In this document: in pieces, positions 48,350 through 61,215 of the stretch | Layout of the letters: each line of letters starts with the position of its first letter | Position numbering within the stretch: the first letter of the stretch is position 1 | DNA from: Eopsaltria australis | Lineage: Eukaryota > Chordata > Aves > Passeriformes > Petroicidae | NCBI GenBank assembly: GCA_034509425.1 | Contig: JAVTVJ010000011.1 | Location: 2,790,001 to 2,854,000 of the forward strand | Reading direction: 5' to 3' | Length of the DNA: 64,000 nt | Position numbers and translations under genes: made by a program | The notes under the pieces: generated by a model | Database searches by the model: none | What the model was told of the DNA's origin: nothing | The model's input: only the letters and a program-made list of their open reading frames with translations

Positions 48350-50824
48350 GTGAGTGCTCTATTATGATCTCAGTAAAGATCTACGGTTATAACAGAGTTT
48401 CATATAAAATGTATATATACATATATATAAGTTGTGATCGAGAAATATCTATGTGATTGAGCCCTAGGGAATTTATCTGTTCCCCTCCTAATTGATAGCA
48501 ATGAGACTTAGACAAGAGCTGTGCATCTACTCAGATTCATATTCAGGTGCAGCAAGTTGAGCATAGCTGCTCTATGGAAAAATTTGTCCCAGCTTCCCCT
48601 GGTTTGGAGCTTTTTTTTTTTTGTTTGGTTTTTTTGTTGGGTTTTTTTTTTTTTTTTTTTTTTTTGTGATTTGCACTGCCATCTTTTTGCGAAGGAAATT
48701 TCAGGGTCCTAAATCAAAGAGGTGTTTCCATAATATTCCTTGCTATTTCATCAAACCTCAGGATATCCTATAGTTGTTAAAGAACTTCCCATTTTGGACT
48801 CACCATTCCATAAATACCTACCATGGGGACTTTTTTTCAATTTTCTCGTCACTATTCATAATACATAAAAGAGGTGTTTGTCCATCTATGTTGCTGCTCT
48901 GCCCTGCAAAGATAACACGAGCTGAAACTGAAGAGACAGGAAATAGCATGACAGAGACATAAGTGAGAAAAAATGCGCAACTGGTTCTTATAAGCCCTGA
49001 ATATTTACTTTTGGATACTGAATAAGTTTACCCATGTCAGTATCAGGGAGCACACCTTGTTACCTCTGTTATGTCACTCCCCAGAAATGTTAACTTTCCA
49101 AACGTATGAGATTTTAGATGCAGATCTTACTTATTTTGGCAGAACAGATGGATGAGTTTGCTATTCAATAAACATACTAAGAACTCCTTTCACACCTCTA
49201 ACAGTCACAGCTTTGCACACCCATGTGCTGTACATCTGTGGAATATTGGCAGTGAATTTGGCTGCACAGTAGGAGTATCTCAGGTTTGAAAATTTCCCTG
49301 TATCTATTCCTTCCTTGTGACTCCTTTAAATGTCTGTCTTCTCTTTTTGTGCATCTGTTCACAGCTTTGACCACAAAAAAAAAAGACTTGCAACCTTTGC
49401 AAAAAATTTGAGTCTGGCAGCCTCCATGTGAGAGTGTAAGAGTTGTTATAAATGGGACTGGGAACAAAGTGCCTTTTTTCTCTTTTGTTTTCCCCTTTTC
49501 TTTAATTTTTTTAACAGATCTTTTTTTTTCTCCTGCAAAGAGTAGGTACAAAGCTGTAAGCTTATTTTTACTTGTGAGGTAGAGGAAATGCAGAGATGGT
49601 AGAGGGATGTATAAAATATGAGTAGGGTTAGTATTTTCCAGTAGTGCTAGCTAGCCCCAATATGATGTTGTATGGCTGTGGCTTGATTTCTTCTTGCTTT
49701 GGAGCTGTCTCATTCAGCTCTTCCAGTATGGTACTGCACTGAGAAATGTCCACAGAACTTTTAAGGACCCTCAGCCTGCATGATTGACATCATTAAGGCC
49801 TATCCTCCTTTTGATGTGGTTCAGTTGCCCTTGCTTCTAGGCAGAGACAAACTCTGTTTTCTTCTCATTCAGGAGCAAGTCACAGATGTTTATTCCCATA
49901 TTGAGATATCAGTATACCAATAACATAAATAACTTTTCCTTTCTATTTCTCCATTTTCACTTTTCCATCCTCACAGCAAACATCTTTTGCTGTTTTGTTT
50001 TTTTTTTCCCCTGTTCTTTTCTTTTCTTTGACAATGGAAGGTACTTTTACCATTTTCATATCCTTCAGCCCCACTAAATACTGACTTTTTAAAAAAATTA
50101 ATAATGGCAGACCAGGTGAGTGCAACTTCCATGCTGGTGATTCAATACCCAATAATAGCAGTGTGTGCTTTCCTGCCTAGCAAGACAATGTGTACATCTC
50201 CTTTTAAATGCTTCTGTACACTGACCCCTGAACTTTAATACAGACATGTTAATTACTTTATACAGTGGACTAATTACTATAGGTTGTTACTATTGCATTA
50301 AATAAGTTGTAGTTACTATCAGTGTTACCATACTGAGCTTTGCTCTCTAGGAAATCCTAAAACTTTTTTTGGTTTGTTTTTCTTTAGTTTAGTACCCTCA
50401 ACAGATGACAGCCAAGGACAGTACTAAAAATTCCACCTTGACATTTTTTAAACCTTGTATTGTATCAACTCTTACAAATGTATGTTGTTATTTGATGTTT
50501 TCACTAGACAAGTTTGAAAGATCAGAATAACTACAATTTCAAGTTTGTTTCACCAAATATTTAGTAAACTTATACCTGTTCATTAGAAGGGACAGACATA
50601 AAAGCATCAAATTATTTTTCTTCATTTTTTTCTGCTTACAACTTTCTCTCAGGCAGATATATTTCAATATAGACAAGACAGATAAAGACAGAGAGTAACA
50701 GAACAAGAATTGTAGTGAAAATCAGGTGCTTTACACCATGCAAAATATTTGAAGGAACTTCCACAGTGTACCACTTATGACACTGTCCCCACAAACCTCC
50801 AAACTTAATATGACTAAATTAGAG
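48350..50824. other. Non-coding DNA with long T-run
   Basis: Contains the poly(T) tract 48612-48665. A donor-like CCAG|GTGAGTG after 50115 follows ATGGCAGACCAG, but no upstream acceptor or frame gives it meaning. The 117-codon minus frame 49198-49551 is lysine-rich low complexity without a recognisable product. Confidence 0.45.
48612..48665 (+). repeat. Poly(T) tract
   Basis: Long T-runs are broken by GTTTGG and GTTGGG. The tract may be simple sequence, or an A-rich tail on the minus strand; no element body was recognised beside it. Confidence 0.85.
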
Positions 50825-51038
50825 AGGAAAACCTTCTTTATTGTGCGAGTGAGTGATTGTACACTGGAAGATTGCCCAGAGAGGTTTTGGAGATTATCCT
50901 TCACTGGAGATGTTCAAGAGCCATCTGGATACAATCCTATGCATTGTGCTCTGGGATGACCACGCTGGAGCAGAGAGGCTGAACCAAATGACCTGCTGTG
51001 GTCTCTTCCAGCCTAGTCCATGCTGGGATTATGTGATG
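50825..51038 (+). mobile_element. CR1 LINE 3'-end fragment
   Basis: The fragment contains GTGAGTGATTGTACACTGGAAG, GCCCAGAGAGGTTTTGGAGA, CACTGGAGATGTTCAAGAGCC and TGACCTGCTGTGGTCTCTTCCAG, in the order of CR1 3' UTRs. It ends GGGATTATGTGA, a decayed form of the CR1 terminus. Overlapping frames at 50777-50959 and 50853-51074 are by-products. Confidence 0.85.
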
Positions 51039-54000
51039 GCTATAAATAAGAACAACCAGGCAATAACTTTATAATCAAGCATAATATTTTTTACATTTTG
51101 AATCAAAATACATTATCAAATATCAAATAGATATCCTTTGTGTGTTAAATGCATATATTGGTATATTTTTGAAATATTATTCCCTTTTCCTCTGGAGGGT
51201 CTGTGTTTATCTTCAGCAGCAACAGCAAAATTTTTGGAATGCATAAAATCTATACAAGGTAATATTACTTGTAAACATTTATCTTCCTTTGAAGTTCCTC
51301 ATGAGAATATAGATGAACAATAATTGTGAATTTTGTTTTCAGTTATCACTAAAATAGAAACAAGGAGAATATAATCAGAGACTGTATTCACCAAAGTTGC
51401 ATAAGGTGTCTACCTAAATTTTTCTCTGTGGTGGCTACTTCACACAATACAAGATCCAACTACTACATGAGTCATAAAATAGGTAAACAAAAGTAAGATA
51501 AAAAAAAATAAAGGGGAAAAAACAATCTATATTTTGCATTTTGGGGTCTTATTTTACTAACCAGACATAATTAAAATAATTTCAGATATATTTTATGTTT
51601 AACAGATGAAATTGACAAAGAAACTAGATTAGACTTGGAGTCAGTAGTCAAGTTAATAAAATTTCCCATGGTGATACACTCAATCATTATGTGTACATTG
51701 ATGAAAATGCTTAGCTACAATGATATGTTGCTTATAGACTGAGTAAATTAAATTAACTTCAGAGTGTATCTTATTAAACTTTGAAAAAGAGTCATTAAGT
51801 TACTTCTGGCCTTTGAATTAGGAGAATGAATTAACAGAAGGATGAGAAGTTGCCAAATCTTACTATCAAAATTTTAAATCTATCAAAGGTAATAATTTTG
51901 TATTTAATTAAAAATAATAATTAAATCTCACTGACCAAGGATTTACTGCATCAAGTAGCTATTCAAAATGCTATTTATGTAATGCATGAGAATTTCATTA
52001 TTATTTTAAACCTTTACATATATTACTTGCTGATTTAAAGAAGGTGACACAAGGGAGGAGTAAGATACAAAAAAATTATGTTTGAAACACCAAGGAATTA
52101 ATATATCGGAAAATTTTTCAGCGACATGACTGAAGCACTTGGTCATTCCAACAAGATTAAAATTATTTTACAATCCTCATTCATGCTGTGAATAGCATTC
52201 ACTAAGGCAATTCTATTAATTCAGTGATACTTCTTCAGTGTTAAGTACCAGCATAGATTGTAGTTTCGTGCTTTAAATGAAAAACTGAAGTGAGTTGTCA
52301 TTCATTTATTCATTTGAAATACAACTCAGTGCACCGTACATTCTGTAGCTAAATGGAATTTGGTTTTGATAGACTAGTTTGGATATGTCAGACTTTTTTT
52401 TGGTAGGGTTTTTTTGTTGGGCTTTTTCTTTTTGTTTTTCTTTTTGAGGAGGGAGTGTGGTAACTGTGTGGCTGAGATAATAAAAGAAAAAGAAATTATT
52501 CGAGCAGTTCAACACTCACTTTTCTGGTCATTGCTTCCTTTTAAGCTCTCTGTTCCTCTGTTCACCTAAAATGTAGACTCACACCCTAAGTTCAAACATG
52601 CTAAGAGCTTTAATGTACTTCACTCAAGTAAAAGGAAATTATTATCTCTATTCCAAGGGCAAGCAATCTTGAAAATCCATGGAAGCCCTGGGTCACAAAA
52701 AGATTTAAGCACCTTTAGTAAGTTGAGTCTTTTAACCAGATCCTCTAGCTGTGCTCTTTTATAACTAGAAAAGTAATTATGGACATTTTATGTACTTCAT
52801 TTATTGTCAGTGGTAGAATGAACAGCAGTTTTTTTTTATTTTTTTCTCTGTACAAGTATGTGTGCATAATTCACTGATGCTTTTTGGTTTTTACCACCCA
52901 ATTCACCACATACAAAACATATGTGAACCAATATTTACATGCAGGGTTGCTTAAACCTATTTACTACTGATGCCATAAATATTGATAAGACACAATCCTT
53001 CCACTCCACAAGCTATAAGCCTGCTTGCATTCTCTTTTATATGCATTCTTCATGTATAAACACCTTCTACTACTTCCTACATATTACCATAAATGTGAAA
53101 AAAAATAAATGAACATCCAAAACCTGCACCAACAACTGCAGATGGAAATGGCAGATTCAGAAAATCTCATCGGAGATGTTGCCCAGAACTGTGCAAGGGA
53201 CAATGGCACAGGGAATTCAAATGGAAGTAATTTCAAATACGATAAATATAGAATAGATGCTTCCAAATAATCAAATTCAAGTATTATAGGGAATAATTTA
53301 AGATGGTGTTCACACTCCTTGTGCCTTTCTGCAAGTTTTATGTCTACTTCATGGAATTGGTCAGGGAAATGGCTCTTTCTTTTCTGCATGCTGAAAATCC
53401 CTCATTTACTGAAAAGTCTTGTTAAAATCAATTATCATCATAAGTTAGTGGACCAAAACCTCAAACAAAATTTGAAGGATTTAATACTTTAATATGTAAA
53501 TGTCTTATTATTTGATAATAAGATAAATTTGATATTTAATAAAGGATATATCTAGGGAGAGCTCTGATTTTCATCCCAAGAATGTAATAAATAGACCTAA
53601 AATGCTGTTGGAAATCACAGTAGCAACTAATTGAGTCCTTTTGTTTTGATTAGGGTGTGACTAACAGACCGGTACTAATTTTATCTGATAGCAGGTCCCA
53701 TTCCTACAATTAACCTGTAACTGACCAAACAAGTCATTTGACTGTTTAGCCCATAATAGACTGAAATACATCTGATGTATTTATTTGACAGAGTGTCTTA
53801 AATTATTATTTTCTTTATTACTTATTTAGCTGTTCAAATTTACACACTACCAAACTATCTATTTTCTAGTGAATACACACTTAAAAAAGAACTTCCTCCA
53901 CTCAGGATCTGTAGGGTTTCCAGAAGTCTGCTTTTTCTACCTTTTCTCTGAGAGGTAATGGACTCCAAGAAAGTATGTCTCAAAGTGCATCTAGATTTAT

Positions 54001-55783
54001 TTCTGAAATACTAAAATTCTGTTGGTTTTCTCCCATGCTTTTTTTTTACAAGAAAGCACTAGCAAAGATAGAGAGGAACTATCAGTAATTGAACTACTAT
54101 TATTGTTTTTTCTTCCTTTTTTTTTTTTATGGTGCAGGGGGCGGTGTGGGGGGGTTTGTATTTCTGTGTTTGTTTTACTTTAGAGATCACCTGTGCAGCT
54201 GTAATTTAGGCAACTGCCTTGGGACCAGCTAGGAGAAAAGAGAAATACAAGTTTTCAGGATCTTACTTCATTATTCTCCTGTCTCAGTTTCTTATTTTTG
54301 GCTCTGACAAGGAAAACAACTTACTGTTTCAATTTAACATAAATTTCACAGATAGTTCTTCTTTTACCGTACTGTGGGTTACAAAGACATCTAAGACAAT
54401 TAAGAGGAGCAGTTCTAGAATAACTAGTGTTTGCATTCTTGGTGACCTTTGCAGGGTGTGTTTTTTATGTTTGTATAAGCCTGGCTGCTCATACAAACAT
54501 GAGCTGGTACAAATCTGTTTTGCAATAATCTGGCATTTAAAAGTCCAAATAAATTTGTCTCTGAGAGCAACAAACCACAAGTACTTTGGGATTTTTCCTT
54601 TCAAAAGACAAAAAGAAAAAAAAGAAAGCAATTTACTTTGCCTCTATGTATAAATTATATTTTTAGGTAAGATGAGGTTATATTTCTTTAAATTAGAAAA
54701 CTCATGTAATTTTATTTGTTTTATGCAAGCAAGTAGCACCATTAAGTTTTGTGTGATTTCTCTTAAAAGAGTGAATAAGAACAATGGGAGAAAGAAGAAA
54801 AGGGTAAAGTATCTCAAATTATATTCATTATAAGAGAAATAGTGATGTCAAAGTGCTCTCTCACATATGAAAGCCTAAAAAGAAATGCTTTTTAAAAAAT
54901 TTATATTACTTATGGGTCATATACATATGTGTTAGTTTACAACTGCTCTTCTGTGATATACATACAGATTTTTCCCCTGCCAGCAGCCATGTTCCTACAT
55001 GTTCATTTGTTCTCTCATTTTGATTGTTTGTATTTTGTTCGTGTTCACCTATGAAGTCTCTGTATCTAATTAATTTTTAACAACAATGACAGTTGCATTT
55101 TTTTAATCCTACTTGCTCATCGCTTCACTTAAATTTTTTTGTTAGGGTGATTGCCCATCAGTACTAGTTATTTGAATGGGATGATTCACTTAGCAGCCAT
55201 TGATTTGCACATCTAATTTTGCACGTGTTCAGAATACTCTATTAGAACACAGAACCATACAGTGTTGTCATATGAATGTCAAAAAATTGTCCAAGCCTTC
55301 CAGTTCATTAAAGGAAAAAAAAAACAACAAAACAACAAAAAAAATACCTAAACTCCTCTAACAGACCTAACAATATGTCCTTTCTTTTTTTTCAGTCAGT
55401 TTCTGCCTTCTTTTTAAATTGAGCTAGTTAGATCCTGAGATAATAAGAGAAACAGAAAAAAATTATTGTAGTCCTAAAAGTCAGTCAGAACAGTTAAAAC
55501 CAGTGCCATCAGGTGGAAGCAACCCTGTAATGAAGTACTGAACTTGCACATTCAAAATTCTATGCCAAAATTAACGTGTCCTGTTTTGCAAATTAAATGA
55601 ATCTTATTTCCATGCAAATCACATTTTTTTTTATTCTAGTATATATTTCTCCTTTTATAAGCATTCATTAAAAATAGTTTCATTTTAGAAAATCTGGGGA
55701 CAAATGCGTTACTGTGAAAAGATTCCCATACTTTAAACATTTTAAACAATATTAAATAAAGAAATGGCAAAAAATTGGGCTTT
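51039..55783. other. AT-rich non-coding DNA
   Basis: No gene or repeat family was recognised. A T-run with GGCGGTGTGGGGGGG follows at 54108-54155. The 144-codon plus frame 54219-54653 starts at TTG, has an opposite 100-codon frame (54329-54631) and gives no recognisable product. T/G-rich and A/C-rich tracts lie at 52390-52450 and 55312-55345. Confidence 0.5.
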
Positions 55784-55872
55784 GTTTTATTTGGTTTCGT
55801 TTGGTTTGTTTAGTGCAGCTTTGTCTTGGTTTTGTTTTTCTGTGGGTTGTTTTTGTTTGGTTTGGTTTAAGT
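55784..55872 (-). repeat. TTTGG-rich tract (CCAAA units on the minus strand)
   Basis: TTTGG, TTGGTTT and GTTTGGTTTGG units repeat across the tract. It is the complementary form of the CCAAA tracts at 14102, 37164 and 43918. Confidence 0.75.
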
Positions 55873-55972
55873 CTCTTATATTTCTCAGGTTTGTTGCTTT
55901 ACCAGTGGACCAGCACCAGACTGGCACTTTCAGCTTTAGCAAAGCCTTAATTACTGTAAAATTATCAGATTT

Positions 55973-56290
55973 TTAGAATTGTGTGGATGGCTGTGCTGTT
56001 GTGTAGTTGTTTTTCAGGCAGAAATGACGATGTGGATGGAGGCCCAGCCAGCTGAAGGGCTGTCCAGCTTTGCCCAGATCCTTTGGGAGCACAAGCCACA
56101 CCTGGCAGGATGGCTGTAGAGCTAAGGGAACTGTCAAGATACCCTGGTACAGAAAGCTGTGATCTCTCAGTTGTGGATCTCTCAGTGTGGTAGCACTCCT
56201 GGCTCTTCTGCCACCTCTGCTGAACAGCTCCAGCTCTTTCTCTAACAACCTGAAGATATTAGTTCTCCCTTTAGTTTGAGTACCTGACAT
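55973..56290 (-). other. Unclassified GC-raised island with a 105-codon minus frame
   Basis: The segment is clearly richer in G and C than its AT-rich flanks. On the minus strand a frame of 105 codons runs from an ATG at 56290-56288 (preceded by CCAGAA, so G at -3) to a stop at 55973. The product is arginine- and leucine-rich, with LLEKELELFSRGGRRARS near its start, and resembles no family I know. Sudden composition change suggests an old inserted element or retroposed fragment. No terminal repeats or target-site duplication could be made out. Confidence 0.3.
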
Positions 56291-59200
56291 TTCTGGAAAA
56301 AAATAGAGGGGACGATTTAGTTAAAGGTAGAAATGGCAGGCAGGAGGTAAATGTTTAAATTGTCACTCAGGATGTGAAGCAAAAAGTAAGGTTGAGAGAA
56401 ATGTAACAATCTATAACCAAAAGATTTAGTTTAGAAAAGTTAATTAATTCATTGATACACCTGTGATATTATAGAAATCACTTTCCCCAGTATGTTACTC
56501 TTTTTTATTGCTGACTCTGGCAAATGTTCTCTACTCGGGGAAGACAAATACAGGAGAATCTTATTCAAATCACCATTTAGGTTACAAGCACCATCATGAT
56601 TAGAGAGGTCAAAAAGAATCTATAAAATGGATTGTCATGAGATTAATTTAGGAAGATGAGTAAAGGAATGAACTGATGAAGCAGTATTATAAGACTGGGA
56701 CTGAGTTATGGAGCAACTGAGAGATGTGCCAGATTTCCCCCACTGAGAGTACAGTACAAGACTGCCAAAAAGTATGTGGAAGCCAGGGGCTTCCTGCTGA
56801 CTTCAAAGGCTTTAGATCAAGTTCTGGACTCCATACAAAGCTACTTTGTTTTTGTTTCACATTCCTCCTTCTGAACAGTAATTATTACATCAATTTTTCT
56901 CATTATCAAATATTTAGTCAATTCTTTTCCCTCATTATTTATTATTGATTTACTTTTGCCATTGTTTAGAAAACTCTTGTTTATTCATTTTCATAGAGGT
57001 GTATACATATCAATCGTCACTTGAAAAGTCTGTATTCTATTTCTTTTCTTATTTTTAGGCATGCTGCTGATATATTTCCTTCATTCACAACTGTTCTACA
57101 GCCCAAGGTCAAATTCTGTTCTTGAACTAATTGCAAACTAATTCACGTTTAGAACCAGTGCAAATAATATTGTCAGCAACACTTGATGACTTATTGTCAT
57201 CATAAAAAATGTGATAACAAACAGCAGAAGTGGGGTTTTTTGCCTATAAATTCAAAGACAGTATTGGTATCAAAATCTGTTCTGTCTTCTTTTTCTAGGA
57301 TTGTTTTAGTTATTTTGATAATATTTTGTTGGTATTTATTGCAATTCAAACCAATGGATACATTGACATTAGCAGTTCAGTCTGTGCCAGGAGCGCATGC
57401 CAGAAGCAAGTCTTCCACACATCCACCCAGAGCAAGGAGCACAGTGGAATAGGAGCCATTCTATGAAATGAAATAGATTGCTGAGGACCCAACACAGTAG
57501 AAAGTGACCTTGAAATAGCTCTAGTATGGTCTGAGTTCTTAGTCTCATAAATATATTCTTATATTAATCTTAGGACTTAAACAAGGAAAATACATCTCCT
57601 ACCATAAGGAGCTAATCCTTCATTTCTCACTGACAGTTTTGGTGGATGCTTTTTATAGCAGGGAAAATCTTTGTCTACCTCTGCAATGCAAAATGCAGAG
57701 TAAAATAATCATAGCACAGATTCTAAATAATTTTCACTCTAAGAACACTTTGTGTCCTAGCATACAAGTCCCCAAAGAAGAAGACTAAATTATATACATC
57801 GAAATAAAGAACATTTTCTTCAAATGAGAAAGGTATATGTAGTCTGTTCATGAATTGAAGATCATTTTTCTATTCCATTCCCTTTGAGTTAAAGCATCTC
57901 CCAAACAAGATACTGAGGTGTTACACAGAAAAGTGTAGTTAAAATACAGAGTGGTAATTCAAAGCTAGTTATAAAGTGGATGTAATTTCAAAAAAGTTAA
58001 AAAATACATTCTGCATTCATTAGTTATTACTGGACAACATAAGTCACACAATCAAATAATGATATTCCTAAGACATTTATAGCCACATGAAAGTGTTCAA
58101 TGATTGCTGCATTAAGACTCAGCAAAATATGAGAAGGGTTGTAATAGTGTGCTCAGAAACTGCCATTCCAGTAAATCCCTGAGTGGGATACATCCTTCTT
58201 CAGACCTTCTTCTAACAGCACCTTCCTAAGTTATCCAGGAATCTGAAAGCATGCATCACACTTAGGAACATGACTATTCTGTGTTTTGTTTAATTTCACT
58301 TACTTTTTTGTAATCATTACTCATATTAATTTCATAGTACAAAGTCTCTTCTGTAGAAAAAAAAGAATTTTTTTTTATTCTTTATTCATTCAAAATAAAA
58401 CTTTAGGGTCTACAATTCCTGATACATGAAAATTTTGGTTGTTCTTTATTAGACTTTAAGGTTTATGTGATCCAATGAATGAAGTATGTTAACTTCACTC
58501 TTTCTACATAGCAACTGAAATATCAACAAGTTTAGCATTTACTCAGCAGTCAGCCTGACCATAACTTGATTTACTGTAAGCTTTTTCTGCAAAATAAGTT
58601 TTTCAGGACTCAAATCTGAAAAAAAAAGTATCAAAGAAACTGAAGGTTCAATCATAACTCATCACAAGATAATATTTTTTCTTAATGTTGCTACACTGAT
58701 AAAGAAATTTGCAAACTTAACTGAAAAAAAACCTCAACAACAAACTAGATGGATATTAATTTCAAATGTAATTGTCAATATTCTGCTATGCATAAAAACC
58801 TTATAAACAGTTATGTAAAATCTATTTTATTTTATGTAAACCCTGAAGCAGAGAAATAAATTACGAATGTAGGTCTTATGTCAGGAAACATACCGACAGT
58901 AAGCACATCTATCTCCTTTTTCAAAATATTTTAAGTATTAGTAATCACCTTCTAAATATTGGAAAAGGATTTTCATTTATTTTTATAATAACTTTTAATG
59001 AGATTAGGTCAAATGTTATGTTTCAGCTAATTCAAATTGTATCACACAGATGTTTAAAATCTTCTAAATAGGAAAAATAATAGGATATTGAAAATAATCT
59101 CACTGGTGGAAAGGAAGCACATTCCAATCTCTTCTTTTTTGTCATAATGTTCAATAGTAAATGTGAGGTTTGCAATAGCATTTGAGAATTGTGTTATCTC

Positions 59201-60615
59201 ACAATAACTGATAAAAGTTATCCTTAAGACTGGTCTGAGACCACAGTGTCAGCTCCACACTCTCCTGCAGTCTCACAAGACTCTTTATAATGATCCCTAT
59301 GACTTGGGGCTGTCAAGTGAGTTCTAACAGCCTGATATTGTATCAACAAGTAGAGCAAATACTGTGAAAATGTCAGCAGTGATCCTGAGAATGACAGGTA
59401 CCTTGAGGCACATTTGTCCTCTACAGGGGAGGACAGAGGTCCTTAACACTCAGACTAACATAGAGTAAATCTTACTCATTCTAAAAAGGCCACACAGAAA
59501 TCCAGACTAGGAAGCATTGTAGTTTTCAGCCTTTCCAGATCAGGTCCAGTGGGGTAATCAGCACCAAGTCCATTCAAAAGTGCTGCAAGAGGTGGTTGTG
59601 TTGTTGCCTGCCATCACAGGCTACCTGTGTTAGCTCTGTTTTCTGTTCATTCCTTTCCTGGCTCAGCATGAGACAAGCTGGCTGAGCTGGCTCTATGTTG
59701 CAGTGTCCTTTAGCCAGGTTGAAAGACATAATGCATGAATTTTGCAAATATCCACCTAGGTCTGTCAGCTGGAAGAGAAAAAAACCCAATCTTGCTAGCC
59801 AAAATCGGTTCCAAAAAGCTGAATTTTTGGTGCTCCCAAAATTGCTTTCTCTGTGGCCTATTTGATATCAAAAGGCTCATAAACTCCATAGAATATGATG
59901 TAGGCTCTATAAAATATAAATCTCTATAATATGACTATTCCAGCAAGGCAAGGCACCAAGTGGTTCTAAAGCAAAGTCAACAGCTTTACACATTTCTGTG
60001 AACAAGAACCATTAAGACAAAACATTAATTTTAGATTACAGTCTATCACCATGTGTCTACTTTCCAGGTGGGTGTAAGGGAGTTTTTATCAATGCTGACC
60101 ACTTTTGTGTTTTTCTTCGATCCCAAAAGGACTCTTTTGGACTCCGCAAACCTCTTTCTGTGGCTGGTTAATGGTCTCTCACACATCGATCAGGCAGCCA
60201 AATCAAACACGAGAAAGTCTTGTCACAAAAAGACTCTGATAATATAAAACACAGCAACAACTTGGTTGCTTTGTTTAGTTTTCTTCATAGTAATTCCTTA
60301 GTTTGTGATTCTTTTGTCGCACACTAATTTTGCATGCAACACTTAATAATTGAAACTTTGCTAATAGTGTTTACTTCATGTTAGCTATCTTACTGTCAGC
60401 CACCTGCAACCAATATGTCTATTGTATTCTCCAATTATACTTGGATAATTATATGCCACTTTTCTTCAGTTTCTTTTCTCTGACTCGTAAATTGTATTTT
60501 TAAAAGAATGATTTCTATTATTTCAGACTGCAACTAGGAATAACAAGCAACCAAAATTGAAGGAAAAAAAAATTAAGTCAACATCTCAAAAGCCCTATTT
60601 AAACACATGCAAGCG
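56291..60615. other. AT-rich non-coding DNA
   Basis: No gene or repeat family was recognised. Two slightly GC-raised patches at 59220-59330 and 59590-59740 are unclassified; a 71-codon minus frame covers the second. Confidence 0.5.
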
Positions 60616-60638
60616 CATTGTTTCTGTGGGAAACAATG
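60616..60638. promoter_or_regulatory. Inverted pair of SOX-like motifs
   Basis: CATTGTTTC at 60616-60624 and GAAACAATG at 60630-60638 are exact reverse complements separated by 5 bases. CATTGTT/AACAATG is the core of SOX-family binding sites. Function is inference from the motif only. Confidence 0.3.
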
Positions 60639-60939
60639 TGGGAGTGATGTGGAAATGTTCCTTTTCATTTGGACAATGTAAATATCACTAGTGATTTTGG
60701 GGTTACACAATTTTACAGCACTTTAGGAACTTCTAAAAGGAAAAAGCAAGAAGCCATTTGTCTTCCTCATGGTGGCCAAAAGTATATGCAGCAGTAAGCA
60801 CTTGCCTTCCCAAAGGAATTAGAAAAAGTTATCTTGTAACATATCAGTGCAGGACAAATTCCTATTTAAAAGCAACTCCTAAATTCTAAATTCTTTTGAT
60901 ATCAGATTCCTTGCTTGACTGGAGAATGAACACGTTTTC

Positions 60940-61215
60940 CATATGCTCCCATCTCACTTTCCACAGTACACGAGTTCATACACTGAACACAACCTCATCA
61001 GCAGCACCTTTTGGGGGACTTCCAAGCCCCAACCAGGACACACCTCCTGCCAACATCACACCATGGACCCCAGCCCCAGGGAGAGGCACCAGTGCTGCCT
61101 GAGTCTGCAGAAACCAACTCGGAGCCCTGGTGGTCTCCATTCAGAGCTGACTCGAGCACTCCCATGTGCCGGGCGGCATCTGGGGAGGGAGTATTATAAA
61201 GTATATATTGTCTCT
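60940..61215. other. Unclassified GC-raised island
   Basis: A sharply bounded C-rich segment (CCCCAACCAGG, CACCTCCTGCC) keeps CpGs such as GTGCCGGGCGGC at 61165-61176 and is followed by TATTATAAAGTATATAT. Three overlapping plus frames (60896-61102, 60943-61296, 61011-61199) have no recognisable products; two of the three start at non-ATG codons or in low-complexity context. An LTR remnant or other inserted element is possible but not shown. Confidence 0.3.

Noticed and set aside
50104..50115. ATGGCAGACCAG before GTGAGTG as a first coding exon
   Set aside because: Only four codons, a poor start context, no promoter features and no downstream partner exon.
54219..54653. 144-codon plus-strand frame
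   Set aside because: It starts at TTG, is open on the opposite strand too, has no domain and no splice structure.
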